Positions 40,201-49,739 are shown, counted from the stretch's first letter. The stretch is 64,000 nucleotides of DNA from Pseudomonas paraeruginosa PA7 (GCF_000017205.1 NC_009656.1:4778001-4842000), one strand, 5' to 3'. Program-made: numbers and translations. The notes: generated by a model from the sequence alone, not told the origin.

Positions 40201-40914
40201 TCAGTACTGCGGCTGGGTCTGCGCCGGGCCCTGGGCGCCCGGAACCGGTCGCAGGTTGACCTCGACGCGGCGGTTCTGCGCGCGGCCGTCCGCGGTGGAG
40301 TTGCTCGCGATCGGCTGGTCCGGGCCCATGCCGCGGGTGCTCAGGCGGGTGCCGTCGACGCCCTGGGCGGTCAGGTAGCCGGCCACGCTCTGCGCGCGGC
40401 GCTGGGACAGGTCCATGTTGTGCTGGCGGCTGCCGGTGCTGTCGGTGTAGCCGACGATCTCGATGGTGTTCTGGTTGTACTGCTTGAACGAGTTCGCCAG
40501 GTTGTTCAGCGGCGCGTAGAAGCTCGGGGCGATGTTCGCCGAATCGGTGGCGAAGGTGATGTTGCCCGGCATGATCAGCTTGATGTCGTCGCCCTGGCGC
40601 TGCACTTCCACGCCGGTGCCTTCCATCTGCCGGCGCAGTTCGGCTTCCTGCTTGTCGGCGTAGTAACCGTAACCCGCGGCGGCCGCGCCGGCGACGGCGG
40701 CGCCGATCAGCGCGCCCTTGCCACGGTTGTTGTGATCGATCGCGGCGCCGGCGACAGCACCGGCCAGCGCACCCAGTCCGCCATACTTGGCCGTCTTGCT
40801 CATGCCACCCTGGCTTTGGCTTTGCGTGTCGTAGGGGTTGTTGGAGGCACAACCGGCCAGCAGGGCCAGTGCGGTGACGGCTGCGGCCAGAGGCAGGCAA
40901 CGGGAGGTGAACAT
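40201..40914 (-). CDS. OmpA-family lipoprotein with glycine-zipper (YiaD-like)
   Basis: The 237-residue precursor has a lipoprotein signal with lipobox LLAGC (about residues 18-22), a glycine/alanine-zipper stretch (GGLGALAGAVAGAAIDHN and ALIGAAVAGAAAAGYGYY, about 45-90) and a C-terminal OmpA peptidoglycan-binding domain (about 120-230) with NTIEIVGYTDSTGS, LSQRRAQSVAGYL and the RRVEV end. It should be anchored in the outer membrane and bind the cell wall. PA0833; in PAO1 this gene is known as osmotically inducible. Confidence 0.9.
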   Translation of the reverse strand: MFTSRCLPLAAAVTALALLAGCASNNPYDTQSQSQGGMSKTAKYGGLGALAGAVAGAAIDHNNRGKGALIGAAVAGAAAAGYGYYADKQEAELRRQMEGTGVEVQRQGDDIKLIMPGNITFATDSANIAPSFYAPLNNLANSFKQYNQNTIEIVGYTDSTGSRQHNMDLSQRRAQSVAGYLTAQGVDGTRLSTRGMGPDQPIASNSTADGRAQNRRVEVNLRPVPGAQGPAQTQPQY

Positions 40915-41019
40915 GGGAAAACTACTCCTCGAGGTACTGAAACGCCCCTGCGTGAGGGGCGGCCGATAGCTTAGAGCATAGCCAAGTGGCAAAATTCCCG
41001 TCCCTCGGAAAATTCCTAT

Positions 41020-41661
41020 TCAGCCCCTGACGAAGGGGTTCTCGCGCATCTCCTCGCCCAGCGTGGTGTCCGGGCCATGGCCGGCGACCACCGTGGCGTC
41101 CTCGTCGAGACGGTACAGGCGCTGTTTGATCGAACGCTGGATCGCCGCCGAGTCGCCGCCCCACAGGTCGGTGCGGCCGATGCCACGGCGGAACAGGGTG
41201 TCGCCGGCGACCAGCAGCTTCGCCTGGGGGAACCAGAAGCTCATCGAGCCCGGCGTGTGCCCCGGGGTATGCAGCGCAACGCCGCAGCCGCAGGCCAGTT
41301 CCTCGTCGTCGGCCAGCCAGCGGTCCGGCGCCGGCACCGGATTGTAGGGCACGCCGAACAGCTGGCACTGCATCTCCAGGTTGTCCCAGAGGAACTGGTC
41401 GTCCTTGTGCAGGTGCAGGCTGGCGCCGGTGCGCTTCTTCAGCTCGCCGGAGGCGAGGAAGTGGTCCAGGTGCGCGTGGGTATGAACGATGCTGACCACC
41501 TGCAGGCCGAGCCGCTCGAGGCGCTGCAGGATCAGCTCGTGGTCGCCGCCCGGATCGACGACGATGGCCTTCTTCGTCAGCGGGTCGCCGATGATGGTGC
41601 AGTTGCACTGCAAAGGTCCGACGGGAAAGGTTTCGCGGATCAACGCGGGGGATGTCGACAT
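41020..41661 (-). CDS. Metallo-beta-lactamase-fold hydrolase (YcbL/glyoxalase II-like)
   Basis: The 213-residue protein has the metal-binding motif THAHLDHF (HxHxDH, about residues 58-65), further ligands in HTPGHTPGSMSFWF (about 132-145), GDTLFRRGIGRTDLWGG and GHGPDTTLGEEMRENPF near the C-terminus. This pattern is that of type II glyoxalase II-like enzymes such as YcbL, which hydrolyse S-lactoylglutathione or similar thioesters. Stands alone between the OmpA-like gene and oruR. PA0832 by order. Confidence 0.87.
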   Translation of the reverse strand: MSTSPALIRETFPVGPLQCNCTIIGDPLTKKAIVVDPGGDHELILQRLERLGLQVVSIVHTHAHLDHFLASGELKKRTGASLHLHKDDQFLWDNLEMQCQLFGVPYNPVPAPDRWLADDEELACGCGVALHTPGHTPGSMSFWFPQAKLLVAGDTLFRRGIGRTDLWGGDSAAIQRSIKQRLYRLDEDATVVAGHGPDTTLGEEMRENPFVRG

Positions 41662-41762
41662 GCAAGACTCCGATCACGGTCGGCGCGGCAAGCGCGCCAT
41701 GGATTTCCAGTAGACGCCAAGCATGGCACATCCACCCGCCGCCGAGGACCGCCGGCAATGGC

Positions 41763-42782
41763 TCAGGGCGCTTCGCGGTAGTCGCTGGGCAGCTTGCCGG
41801 TCCACTTGCGGAACGCCCGGCGGAAGTTCGACGAATCGTTGAAGCCCAGCAGCAGGGCGATCTCGTACAGCGGTAGCTGGGTGGTGGTCAGGTACTGCAG
41901 GGCCAGGCGCTTGCGCACGTCGTCGAGGACCTGCTGGTAGCTGGTCCCCAGCGACGACAGGTGCCGGCGCAGGCTGCGCCCGCTGGTGTGCAGTTCGCGG
42001 GCGGCCTGCTCGAGATCGGGGAAGTCGCCGGGACGTGCCAGCAGCAGGCGGCGCACGCGGGTCAGCAGGCCTTCCTGGACGTCCAGGGTGGCCAGCAGCG
42101 CCTCGCACTGCTGCTCGCACATCTGCACCGTGGCCGGGTTGGCCAGCGCCATCGGCCGCTCCAGGTATTCGCTGGGCATGCTCAGCCAGTGGCAGGGCTG
42201 CTCGAACTCGGCGGCCACGCCGAACACCTCGGCGTAGCGCCGGGCATGGGCCGGCGGCGGATAGGCGAAGCCCACCCGCACCTCCTGCAGCGGCTCGCCG
42301 ACCAGGAAACAGGCGATGGAATACAGCGTCGCCATCAGGCCCTCGGCGGCGAACACCGAGGCGGCGCCCAGCGGCATCGACTCCACCGCGCGCAACTCGG
42401 CGCGGCCGTCGTCGAGCACCAGCTCCAGTTCGTAGGCCAGGCCGAGCACCCGGTAGTACTTGAGGGCGAACTGGATGGCCTTGCCCAGGTTGGCGCTGGA
42501 CAGCACCGCGTAGCCAAGGATGCCGTGGGCCGAGACGTTCAGCCGTTGGCCGAGCACCAGCCCCAGCGCCGGTTCGTCGCAGAGGATCTGGGCGCTGTAG
42601 GTGAGCTGGTTGAAATCGAGGAAGGACAGCCGGCCGTTCGGGCTCTCGAGCACCTCGGGGCGCACCCGCGCGGCGTCGAACAGCGCCTGGCGGGACACGC
42701 CGTGTTCCGCGACGAGATCGAGCAGCGCCTCGGCATAGGCCACCGGCACCAGTTCGGCGGTGAAGTTGAGCGGTTGTTTCAT
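41763..42782 (-). CDS. oruR: OruR: AraC-family regulator of ornithine use
   Basis: OruR (PA0831) was described as an AraC/XylS regulator needed for ornithine utilisation. The 339-residue product has the Arabinose_bd N-terminal domain (about residues 15-200) and a C-terminal HTH_18 domain (about 240-335) with the signature RLALQYLTTTQLPLYEIALL and FNDSSNFRRAFRKWTG. The start was placed at MKQPLNFTAE, where homologues begin. Divergent from a diiron-hydrolase-like gene 124 bases away. The structural genes for ornithine use are not next to it. Confidence 0.88.
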   Translation of the reverse strand: MKQPLNFTAELVPVAYAEALLDLVAEHGVSRQALFDAARVRPEVLESPNGRLSFLDFNQLTYSAQILCDEPALGLVLGQRLNVSAHGILGYAVLSSANLGKAIQFALKYYRVLGLAYELELVLDDGRAELRAVESMPLGAASVFAAEGLMATLYSIACFLVGEPLQEVRVGFAYPPPAHARRYAEVFGVAAEFEQPCHWLSMPSEYLERPMALANPATVQMCEQQCEALLATLDVQEGLLTRVRRLLLARPGDFPDLEQAARELHTSGRSLRRHLSSLGTSYQQVLDDVRKRLALQYLTTTQLPLYEIALLLGFNDSSNFRRAFRKWTGKLPSDYREAP

Positions 42783-42906
42783 GGCTGATTGTTGTTCTGA
42801 CCGCTGGCCGGATATGACCGGAAATTTGGCAGAAGATAACCTTGTGAGGCTACCCCCCGCAAGCGATAGTCGAGCCCATGGTCCTTCACCATCACAGGGA
42901 GCCGCT

Positions 42907-43740
42907 ATGGCCAGCACCACCCCCGAAGGTCTGGAGATCCGCCCGCGTCATCTGGACTTCGACCTGCCCGATCCGATGCCGCGCCACTGGCACAGCGGCG
43001 ACGCTTTCAAGACCCACATGTTCAACGCCATGTCGGTGCTGTTCCCCGATGGCGAGCGCTTCTTCATCGACTCCGTGCGCCACTACCGCGAGCGGGTCGA
43101 GGACCCGGCGCTGAAGCAGCAGATCCGCGGCTTCATCGGCCAGGAAGGCCACCACAGCCGCGAGCACCTGGTCTACAGCGACCGCCTGCGCGCCCTCGGC
43201 TACGACATCGATCGCCTCGAAGGTGGCGCCAAGCGGCGCATCCGCTTCGCCCAGCAGAAGCTGCACCCCTCGCGCCAGCTGGCGGCCACCGCGGCCCTGG
43301 AACATCTCACCGCGATCATGGCCGACGGCCTGCTGAGCAACCCCAGGTGGCTGGAGGGCGCCGACCCTACCATGGCCCGCCTGTGGCGCTGGCACGCGCT
43401 GGAGGAAACCGAGCACAAGGCGGTGGCCTACGACGTGTTCATGCTGGTCAACGGCAAGGCCAGCCTACGCCGCCGGGCGATGGTCCAGGGCACCTTCTTC
43501 TTCGCCCTCGACACCACCAAGGGCCTGGTCCACATGCTCAAGCGCGACGGCCTGCTGTGGAACTTCAAGGTCTGGCGCGACGGCATCAAGTGGCTGTGGG
43601 GCAAGGACGGCGTGTTCCGTTCGCTGGTAGGCGTGTACCTGGACTTCTACAAGAAGGACTTCCACCCCTGGCAGCACAATAACCTGCACCTCATCGAGCA
43701 ATACCGCGACCAGTTCGAGCCGGAGCCGAAGGCCGCCTGA
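42907..43740 (+). CDS. Metal-dependent hydrolase family protein (PF10118-like)
   Basis: The 277-residue helical protein carries repeated Glu/His motifs typical of a diiron four-helix bundle: FIGQEGHHSREHLVY (about residues 77-91) and ALEETEHKAVAYDVF (about 165-179), plus RPRHLDFDLPDPMPRHWHSG at the N-terminus. The family is annotated metal-dependent hydrolase, but its reaction is not established. The start has GGGAG upstream at 6 bases. Divergent from oruR; separate from the following hydrolase by a terminator. PA0830. Confidence 0.82.
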   Translation: MASTTPEGLEIRPRHLDFDLPDPMPRHWHSGDAFKTHMFNAMSVLFPDGERFFIDSVRHYRERVEDPALKQQIRGFIGQEGHHSREHLVYSDRLRALGYDIDRLEGGAKRRIRFAQQKLHPSRQLAATAALEHLTAIMADGLLSNPRWLEGADPTMARLWRWHALEETEHKAVAYDVFMLVNGKASLRRRAMVQGTFFFALDTTKGLVHMLKRDGLLWNFKVWRDGIKWLWGKDGVFRSLVGVYLDFYKKDFHPWQHNNLHLIEQYRDQFEPEPKAA

Positions 43741-43841
43741 GCTTCCCCGCCGCCCCTCTCCACCGCGAGAGGGGCTTGCATCGCTCCCTCGCCCCGGTAC
43801 TTCACCGACCTGCCGGCTTCTCACCCACGCAATAAAAAAAA

Positions 43842-43864
43842 GCCCGCGACTGACCAGCGCGGGC
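43842..43864 (-). terminator. Terminator of the alpha/beta hydrolase gene
   Basis: GCCCGCG and CGCGGGC form a 7-bp stem with a 9-base loop; on the minus strand eight T follow. It lies 20 bases after the hydrolase stop. Confidence 0.93.
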
Positions 43865-43884
43865 TTCTTCATGACGGCCTGGGA

Positions 43885-44826
43885 TCAGGCCATCAGGAAG
43901 CGCAGTGCGTCCGCCGCGGTCTGCTCGGGAATCTCCTCCATCGGGATATGCCCGACGCCCGGATAGGTCTTCACCTGGATCCCCGCCAGGTCGCGTTGCC
44001 ACAGCGGTACGTGCTTCGGCGAGATCCAGCGGTCGCGTTCGCCCCACATCAGCAGGGTCGGCGCGGCGATCCGGGCGATGCGTTCGCCGGAGCTGCCGAG
44101 TTCCTCGCGGTTGACCTTCAGCAGCACGCGGAAGATCTCCATCATGCCCTTGCGGTTGCCCGGGCGGCGGCTCAGGTCGTAGTAGCGGTCGACCACGCCC
44201 GGCTTGATCCGCCCCGGCTCGCCGTAGACTTCCCTGATGCCCTGGGCGATCAGCGCGCGCGGCATCCACAGCGGCATCGCCAGGGTCGAGCCGGGCAGCG
44301 CCGCCGCGGCGATCATCCACGGCACCTTGCGCATCTGGTAGCCGGCCGGGTCGATCAGCACCAGCCGCTCCACCCGCTGCGGCTGGGCCAGGGCGAAATT
44401 CCAGGCGATGTAGCCGCCCAGGGAGTTGCCGGCGATCGAAGCCTTGTCGATCCCCAGGTGGTCGAGCAACTGGCCGAGGATCGCCACCATGCGCTCGCCG
44501 GAGTAGTCGGTGTCGCGCCCCGGCCCGGTCAGGCCGAAGCCCGGCACGTCGAAACGGACGATGCGGAAGTACGGCGACATCGCCTTCACCCAGTCGTCCC
44601 AGGTGTGCAGCGAGGCGACCACGCCGTGGATCATCACCAGCACCGGCTTGTCGCGAGTGCCCTCGTCGCGGTAGTGCAGCGGGAAACCGTCCAGCTCGAT
44701 GAAGCGCGAGCCACTGGACGGCGCGGCGTAGCGCTCGCGCAGCGACTCCAGCGACAGGGAGCCGAAGCCCAGGCGGGCGAATCCGACCGCCAGCGGCGGT
44801 TGCAGCAGATAGGGTGTCGCGGACAT
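43885..44826 (-). CDS. Alpha/beta hydrolase
   Basis: The 313-residue protein has the full catalytic set of the alpha/beta hydrolase fold: oxyanion region VMIHGVVASLHTWDDW (about residues 64-79), nucleophile Ser in IAGNSLGGYIAWNF (about 131-144), acid in LLMWGERDRWIS (about 244-255), and His in YPGVGHIPMEE (about 280-290). Substrate unknown; lipase or esterase is likely. A TetR gene lies upstream on the same strand, with a palindromic site just before this gene. PA0829. Confidence 0.88.
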   Translation of the reverse strand: MSATPYLLQPPLAVGFARLGFGSLSLESLRERYAAPSSGSRFIELDGFPLHYRDEGTRDKPVLVMIHGVVASLHTWDDWVKAMSPYFRIVRFDVPGFGLTGPGRDTDYSGERMVAILGQLLDHLGIDKASIAGNSLGGYIAWNFALAQPQRVERLVLIDPAGYQMRKVPWMIAAAALPGSTLAMPLWMPRALIAQGIREVYGEPGRIKPGVVDRYYDLSRRPGNRKGMMEIFRVLLKVNREELGSSGERIARIAAPTLLMWGERDRWISPKHVPLWQRDLAGIQVKTYPGVGHIPMEEIPEQTAADALRFLMA

Positions 44827-44848
44827 GGACGCACGTCTCCCGTCTTGT

Positions 44849-44864
44849 TGTCATGACAGGTCAT
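44849..44864. promoter_or_regulatory. Overlapping palindromes upstream of the hydrolase gene
   Basis: TGTCATGACA is a perfect 10-base palindrome and overlaps ATGACAGGTCAT, a second dyad. The site is 23 bases upstream of the hydrolase start, and the TetR gene next to it is the obvious candidate to bind. Inference from symmetry and position. Confidence 0.55.
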
Positions 44865-44934
44865 CAGAGCATGGCCAAGGCAGGCTGCGAGCCCAACCTA
44901 GGTTCTGTCGGCGCGAGCGGCGACTGCCCGGCTG

Positions 44935-45618
44935 TTACCCTTGCGGTTTCGTCGGAACCTGGGTGCGGGGACAGAGCGTCCCCACCAGCAGGTCGCCGAG
45001 CACCCGCTTGACCCGTGGCAGCTCCAGCGGATCGCTGGCGTTGAGCAGGTCCAGCGAGGCCGCCTCCATCGCCCAGATCAGCACCCGGTAGGTCAGCGGA
45101 TCGTGCGCCGCGCCCTGGGCGCCGAGGCGCTCGGCCCACAGTTCGATGATCCGCAGGTGCGCGCGCTGCCGGTGCGCCGCCAGCGGCGAGCCGGCGTGCA
45201 GCGCCTCCTCCTGCATCATGCGGATGATCGGGCCGACCGCCAGGTGATAGTCGAAGAACAGCGAGACCATCGCCCGCAGCCAGTCCTCGTCGCTGCCGGC
45301 CTCGCTGCGCAGCCCGCCGAAGCGCGCCAGCAGCAGTTGCACGGCGCTGTGGTAGATGCTTTCCAGCACCTCCAGCTTGCCGGCGAAGTACTTGTAGAAA
45401 GTCCGCCGCGAAACGCGCGCCGCCTCCAGCAGGTCGTTGACCGTGGTCTCGGCGATGCCCTTGCGGGTGAACACCGGGATCGCCGCCAGCTGGATGTTGG
45501 TCCGTTGCAGATGCCCCACCAGCGGCCCCTCGCCCTGTCCGGCCTGGCGCGCCAGCGCGCCGTAGCCGCCGAGGTCCTCGAACACCGCCTGCAAGCCGTT
45601 CCACTGCCTCGTCGCCAC
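44935..45618 (-). CDS. TetR-family transcriptional regulator
   Basis: The 227-residue protein has the TetR DNA-binding domain in the region FTRKGIAETTVNDLLEAARVSRRTFYKYFAGKLEVLESIY (within about residues 50-90) and a helical C-terminal ligand domain. It is transcribed toward the alpha/beta hydrolase gene 108 bases downstream and probably represses it. The first 45 residues are longer than in most TetR proteins; a start further in is possible. PA0828. Confidence 0.85.
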   Translation of the reverse strand: MATRQWNGLQAVFEDLGGYGALARQAGQGEGPLVGHLQRTNIQLAAIPVFTRKGIAETTVNDLLEAARVSRRTFYKYFAGKLEVLESIYHSAVQLLLARFGGLRSEAGSDEDWLRAMVSLFFDYHLAVGPIIRMMQEEALHAGSPLAAHRQRAHLRIIELWAERLGAQGAAHDPLTYRVLIWAMEAASLDLLNASDPLELPRVKRVLGDLLVGTLCPRTQVPTKPQG

Positions 45619-45705
45619 GCCGTCCGCTCCAATCGAAGCGCGGGGTGACGGCAGCCCCGGCCATCGCTAACCTAGGCCGATCCACGCGCCCCGCAAGGAA
45701 AGTCC

Positions 45706-46563
45706 GTGCCGACCCTATCACGCCGCCTTCTCTGGCCGCTGGCCATCCTTTTACTGGTTCTCGGCCGCCCGCTCGCCGCCGCCGACCTCTACTACCTCGG
45801 CCAGCGCATCCCGGACATCCAGAAGCCCTGGGACAGCCACGACTACCAGGTGCTGATCGACGCCCTGAAGAAGATCGAGGAAACCCAGAAGAACGCCCTG
45901 CCGCGACGCAGCGGCGAATTCACAGGGCCGCTCTATCTGCGCATGGTCAGCGAGGAAAACTTCCGCCCGCAGCTGAACATCTATAGCCCGCTGGAGATCC
46001 GCCAGAACGAGGCCCGCGAAGTGCTGTTCAAGCTCAAGGAACTGATGCGCCTGTACTTCGACTTCCGCGCCGCCAGGCAGCCCTACGGCGCCGAGGCGCT
46101 GGGCCTGATGAGCTACTCGCTGCGCGAGCAGTCGATCCTGTTCACCCTCACCGTCGAATTCTGGATGACCCTGTCCCAGGCCGAACAACGCAACCCTGCG
46201 CGCCTGCAAGGCATGCAGGAAACCAAGGCGGCCGCCGCGATGCTCACCGGCAGCGCCCTCGACTACCTCGGCCTCACCGCCCAGTTCGAGCGCCAGGACC
46301 TGGTGCTCTACTCCGCCGAACTGGCCAAGGAAATGCCCGAGCTGTTCATCCACCTGCCCTCCCCGGTACGCGCCCAGTTACTGGAACGCATCGCCGGCTT
46401 CGCCACGGACCACCCCTACCCCGAGGTCCGCGACAACATGCGTGACCTGCAACCGGTGTTGCAGGCGATCCAGGCCGACGTCGAACGCCAGCTCAAGCCG
46501 ACCCCAACCGGCAAGGCTCCCGCCCGCCCCCTCGACCTGACCCCGCCGGAAGAGCGGAAATAA
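45706..46563 (+). CDS. Exported hypothetical protein
   Basis: A 285-residue protein starting with GTG, with AAGGAA 7 bases upstream. The N-terminal hydrophobic segment (LLWPLAILLLVLG, about residues 8-20) ending in PLAAA is a signal peptide. The rest is helical and charged (for example DYQVLIDALKKIEETQKNAL and LERIAGFATDHPYPEVRDNM) with no domain I recognise. It lies directly upstream of ssrA and divergent from the TetR gene. Probably periplasmic; function unknown. PA0827 by order. Confidence 0.7.
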   Translation: MPTLSRRLLWPLAILLLVLGRPLAAADLYYLGQRIPDIQKPWDSHDYQVLIDALKKIEETQKNALPRRSGEFTGPLYLRMVSEENFRPQLNIYSPLEIRQNEAREVLFKLKELMRLYFDFRAARQPYGAEALGLMSYSLREQSILFTLTVEFWMTLSQAEQRNPARLQGMQETKAAAAMLTGSALDYLGLTAQFERQDLVLYSAELAKEMPELFIHLPSPVRAQLLERIAGFATDHPYPEVRDNMRDLQPVLQAIQADVERQLKPTPTGKAPARPLDLTPPEERK

Positions 46564-46592
46564 CCTGTCATCAATGACTTAGCCGCGCCCGG

Positions 46593-46622
46593 TTGGACTC
46601 CCAGGCGCCTTTGCCGTACACT
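46593..46622 (+). promoter_or_regulatory. Sigma-70 type promoter of ssrA
   Basis: TTGGAC and TACACT with an 18-base spacer lie upstream of the mature tmRNA 5' end. The implied start near 46630 leaves a short leader to be removed by RNase P, as usual for tmRNA. Confidence 0.65.
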
Positions 46623-46645
46623 ACGCCTCGACCTACCCAGGTTTT

Positions 46646-46997
46646 GGGGCCGATTAGGATTCGACGCCGGTAACGAAACTTGAGGGGCATGCCGAGTTGG
46701 TAGCAGATCTCGTAAATTCGCTGCTGCAATCTTATAGTTGCCAACGACGACAACTACGCTCTGGCTGCTTAATGCACCAGCAGTCGCTAGGGGATGCCTG
46801 TAAACCCGAAACGACTGTCAGATAGAACAGGATCGCCGCCAAGTTCGCTGTAGACGTAACGGCTAAAACTCATACAGCTCGCTCCAAGCACCCTGCCACT
46901 CGGGCGGCGCGGAGTTAACTCAGTAGAGCTGGCTAAGCATGTAGAACCGATAGCGGAGAGCTGGCGGACGGGGGTTCAAATCCCCCCGGCTCCACCA
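46646..46997 (+). ncRNA. ssrA: tmRNA (transfer-messenger RNA)
   Basis: This RNA rescues stalled ribosomes together with SmpB. The 5' GGGGCCGATTAGGATTCGAC and the 3' GGTTCAAATCCCCCCGGCTCCACCA form the tRNA-Ala-like half, with the acceptor stem pairing GGGGCC with GGCTCC (one G-U) and encoded CCA. The tag reading frame at 46740-46772 encodes ANDDNYALAA and a TAA stop, the Pseudomonas tag. The length of 352 bases is normal. Its 3' end is a known integration site for genomic islands, which fits the integrase remnant that follows. Confidence 0.98.
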
Positions 46998-47008
46998 AAT
47001 AATCATCT

Positions 47009-47034
47009 AAAGACGTCCTCGGACGTCTTTTTTT
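47009..47034 (+). terminator. Terminator of ssrA
   Basis: GACGTC, CTCG loop, GACGTC, extended by AAA/TTT and followed by further T (seven T in all), 12 bases after the mature 3' end of tmRNA. Confidence 0.92.
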
Positions 47035-47107
47035 GTGCCTGAAACCCAGTAAATACGGGGCTTCCAGCATCATCACGATCCGATAGCGTCCAGCAGGATC
47101 TATGAGA

Positions 47108-47180
47108 TTCGGTATTCCAAGTGGTATTCCAAGCCATCCACTGGTAACTTTTGGAATACCGAAACCTTTCTTGGAATACC
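47108..47180. repeat. Four copies of decamer GGTATTCCAA, two in each orientation
   Basis: The decamer occurs forward at 47111 and 47123 and reversed at 47151 and 47171. The outer forward and first reversed copies extend to a 13-base inverted repeat (TTCGGTATTCCAA and its complement). They lie between ssrA and the first codon of the integrase remnant. Arm-type sites for a tyrosine recombinase, or an operator controlling int, would look like this; neither is proven. Confidence 0.7.
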
Positions 47181-47182
47181 CC

Positions 47183-47290
47183 ATGTGCGCCCAAGCCACC
47201 CGCCTCTCGGACCTCAAGGTCAAAGCCGCCAAGCCTCAAGAGAAGGACTATGTCCTGAGCGATGGTGACGGCCTACAGATGCGAGTGTAG
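47183..47290 (+). pseudogene. P4-type tyrosine integrase, N-terminal remnant cut by an IS
   Basis: The first 34 codons (MCAQATRLSDLKVKAAKPQE, then KDYVLSDGDGLQMRV) are those of the arm-binding DUF4102 domain of P4-family integrases, which are normally about 400 residues. The reading frame runs into the IS end, whose TGTAG supplies a stop. Nothing resembling the catalytic part is found beyond the IS. Its position directly behind ssrA is the classic place for the integrase of an ssrA-inserted island. Confidence 0.85.
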
Positions 47291-47293
47291 TGG

Positions 47294-48456
<1,163 letters not shown>

Positions 48457-48521
48457 CAGACACCTCTCTCACGGCGAGGATTCTCGCCTAAATCGGTGTC
48501 CGGGATCAGTAGACCACTACA

Positions 48522-48809
48522 CACAGCTAGAACCTTTTCCTTGATATTTTCCCGAACCTAAAACTATAAAAGAGAATAGATTTCTTCAGACTTCTAGTTC
48601 TTGGAGCAGAAACCCGACACCCATGAATAATAAAACTTAGCCAGACAGAAAAAATCAGAAAAACAAATCAATCTCCTAACTTCTCTTCACATCCCTTACG
48701 ACCGAAAAACATCAGCATCAAGTTTTTCCTAAGAAAGCTTACTTGTAAAACACTAACACCAGCGTTTCAATCTGCGCTCTTTCTTCCGCATGGATTCGTG
48801 GGAAAACCA
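48522..48809. other. AT-rich segment right of the IS, no gene seen
   Basis: About 290 bases at roughly 37% GC, far below the genome average, with many TTTT and AAAA runs and stops in all frames. It probably belongs to the former island or to the leader of the TM2 gene. No integrase-like sequence and no copy of the ssrA 3' end is present here. Confidence 0.7.
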
Positions 48810-49145
48810 ATGTCGCTGCAATCTGAAATGCTCGTGGAGCAGAAAGTTTCCAATGCCCAGAAATCGACCGGCACCGCCTATCTGCTGTGGTTCTTCCTGG
48901 GCGGCTTCGGCGCGCACCGCTTCTACCTGGGAAAAACCGGCACGGCGGTTACCCAACTGATCATCACGCTGATCGGCTGTTTCACCCTGTTCCCGCTGAT
49001 CGTTACCGGCATCTGGTGGATCGTCGATGCCTTCCTGATTCCAGGCATCATCCAGGGCCATATGGAACAGGCCCGGCGCAATGCCCGGCTGGAAGTCGCC
49101 GCCATACAGGTAGCCGCCGCTCCGGTCTCCCAACCTCAAGGCTGA
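48810..49145 (+). CDS. TM2-domain membrane protein
   Basis: A 111-residue protein with a TM2 domain: helix one in TAYLLWFFLGGFGAHRFYLG (about residues 22-41, with the family GxxGAHRFYLG), helix two in TQLIITLIGCFTLFPLIVTG (about 46-65) and the ending IWWIVDAFLIPGI. A cytoplasmic tail follows. TM2 proteins are common in bacteria and phages; function unknown. Only a weak GGGAA ribosome site precedes the ATG. It is followed 102 bases later by a zinc-ribbon gene; both lie in the accessory interval behind ssrA. Confidence 0.8.
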   Translation: MSLQSEMLVEQKVSNAQKSTGTAYLLWFFLGGFGAHRFYLGKTGTAVTQLIITLIGCFTLFPLIVTGIWWIVDAFLIPGIIQGHMEQARRNARLEVAAIQVAAAPVSQPQG

Positions 49146-49247
49146 CCGCGACGGCACGGCGTTACGAAGACTCCGGTGGCAGCTCATCCCTGACTGGGCA
49201 GGCCACCGCCACGTAGTGCTTTTCCTCATGTAGCAAGGAGCCAGGCC

Positions 49248-49481
49248 ATGGCGCTGTATGAAGATGAAACGAAGGTTCGCAAGACTGGAAAACCAGAGAT
49301 CTACAAGAAGTCTTTGAACATAGGGATAAAACCTGCAAACCCTGGCATCTACAAATGCGACACCTGCGGATTCGAGGATGTAATAAACCGCGAATGCGAC
49401 AAGCTCCCGCCCTGTTCGAAATGCCGGGATAACAAGAGATCCAATACTTGGAAGCTTCTTGTCACGGCCACCGACAAATGA
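49248..49481 (+). CDS. Small zinc-ribbon protein
   Basis: The 77-residue protein has two CxxC knuckles: YKCDTCGFEDVINRECDKLP and PCSKCRDNKRSNTW (about residues 35-68), giving a rubredoxin- or zinc-ribbon-like metal site, with a lysine-rich N-terminus. GGAG lies 8 bases before the ATG. Codon use is less GC-rich than that of neighbours, suggesting transfer. Function unknown; small zinc-ribbon proteins of this type occur on phages and islands. Confidence 0.72.
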   Translation: MALYEDETKVRKTGKPEIYKKSLNIGIKPANPGIYKCDTCGFEDVINRECDKLPPCSKCRDNKRSNTWKLLVTATDK

Positions 49482-49507
49482 ACCCGCAAAACCTCGTAAC
49501 GCCTTAG

Positions 49508-49735
49508 AACCCAGTCACCTGGCTCACCCACGCTTTCGCCGACAAGGCCGTGGAACGCCCGGGCTCCGCTGTTCCTCGTCGCCTGCGGCGGCTGGAGCAC
49601 CTCATCGTCAACCGCGCGGTGGAGTCTCTCGTCCATGGCGAACTCCGCGTGATCCTGTCGCAATCGATGAACGTGGCAACCCTGCCGCCGAACCAACGGA
49701 TCGGCCGGCAGCCGCGCGTACTCGACCCGGCCTGA
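49508..49735 (+). pseudogene. Coding-like remnant of unknown origin
   Basis: The frame is open from just after a TAG at 49505 to a TGA at 49735 and shows high G/C at third positions, as in real genes of this genome. A GTG at 49550 could start a 61-residue peptide (VERPGSAVPRRLRRLEHLIV). I recognise no domain. It may be the 3' end of a gene whose beginning was lost at the island boundary, or a chance frame. Confidence 0.3.
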
Positions 49736-49739
49736 GCGC

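Noticed and set aside
46571..46753. Minus-strand reading frame of 60 codons across the 5' part of ssrA
   Set aside because: It is the complement of the tmRNA and has no coding character or ribosome site.
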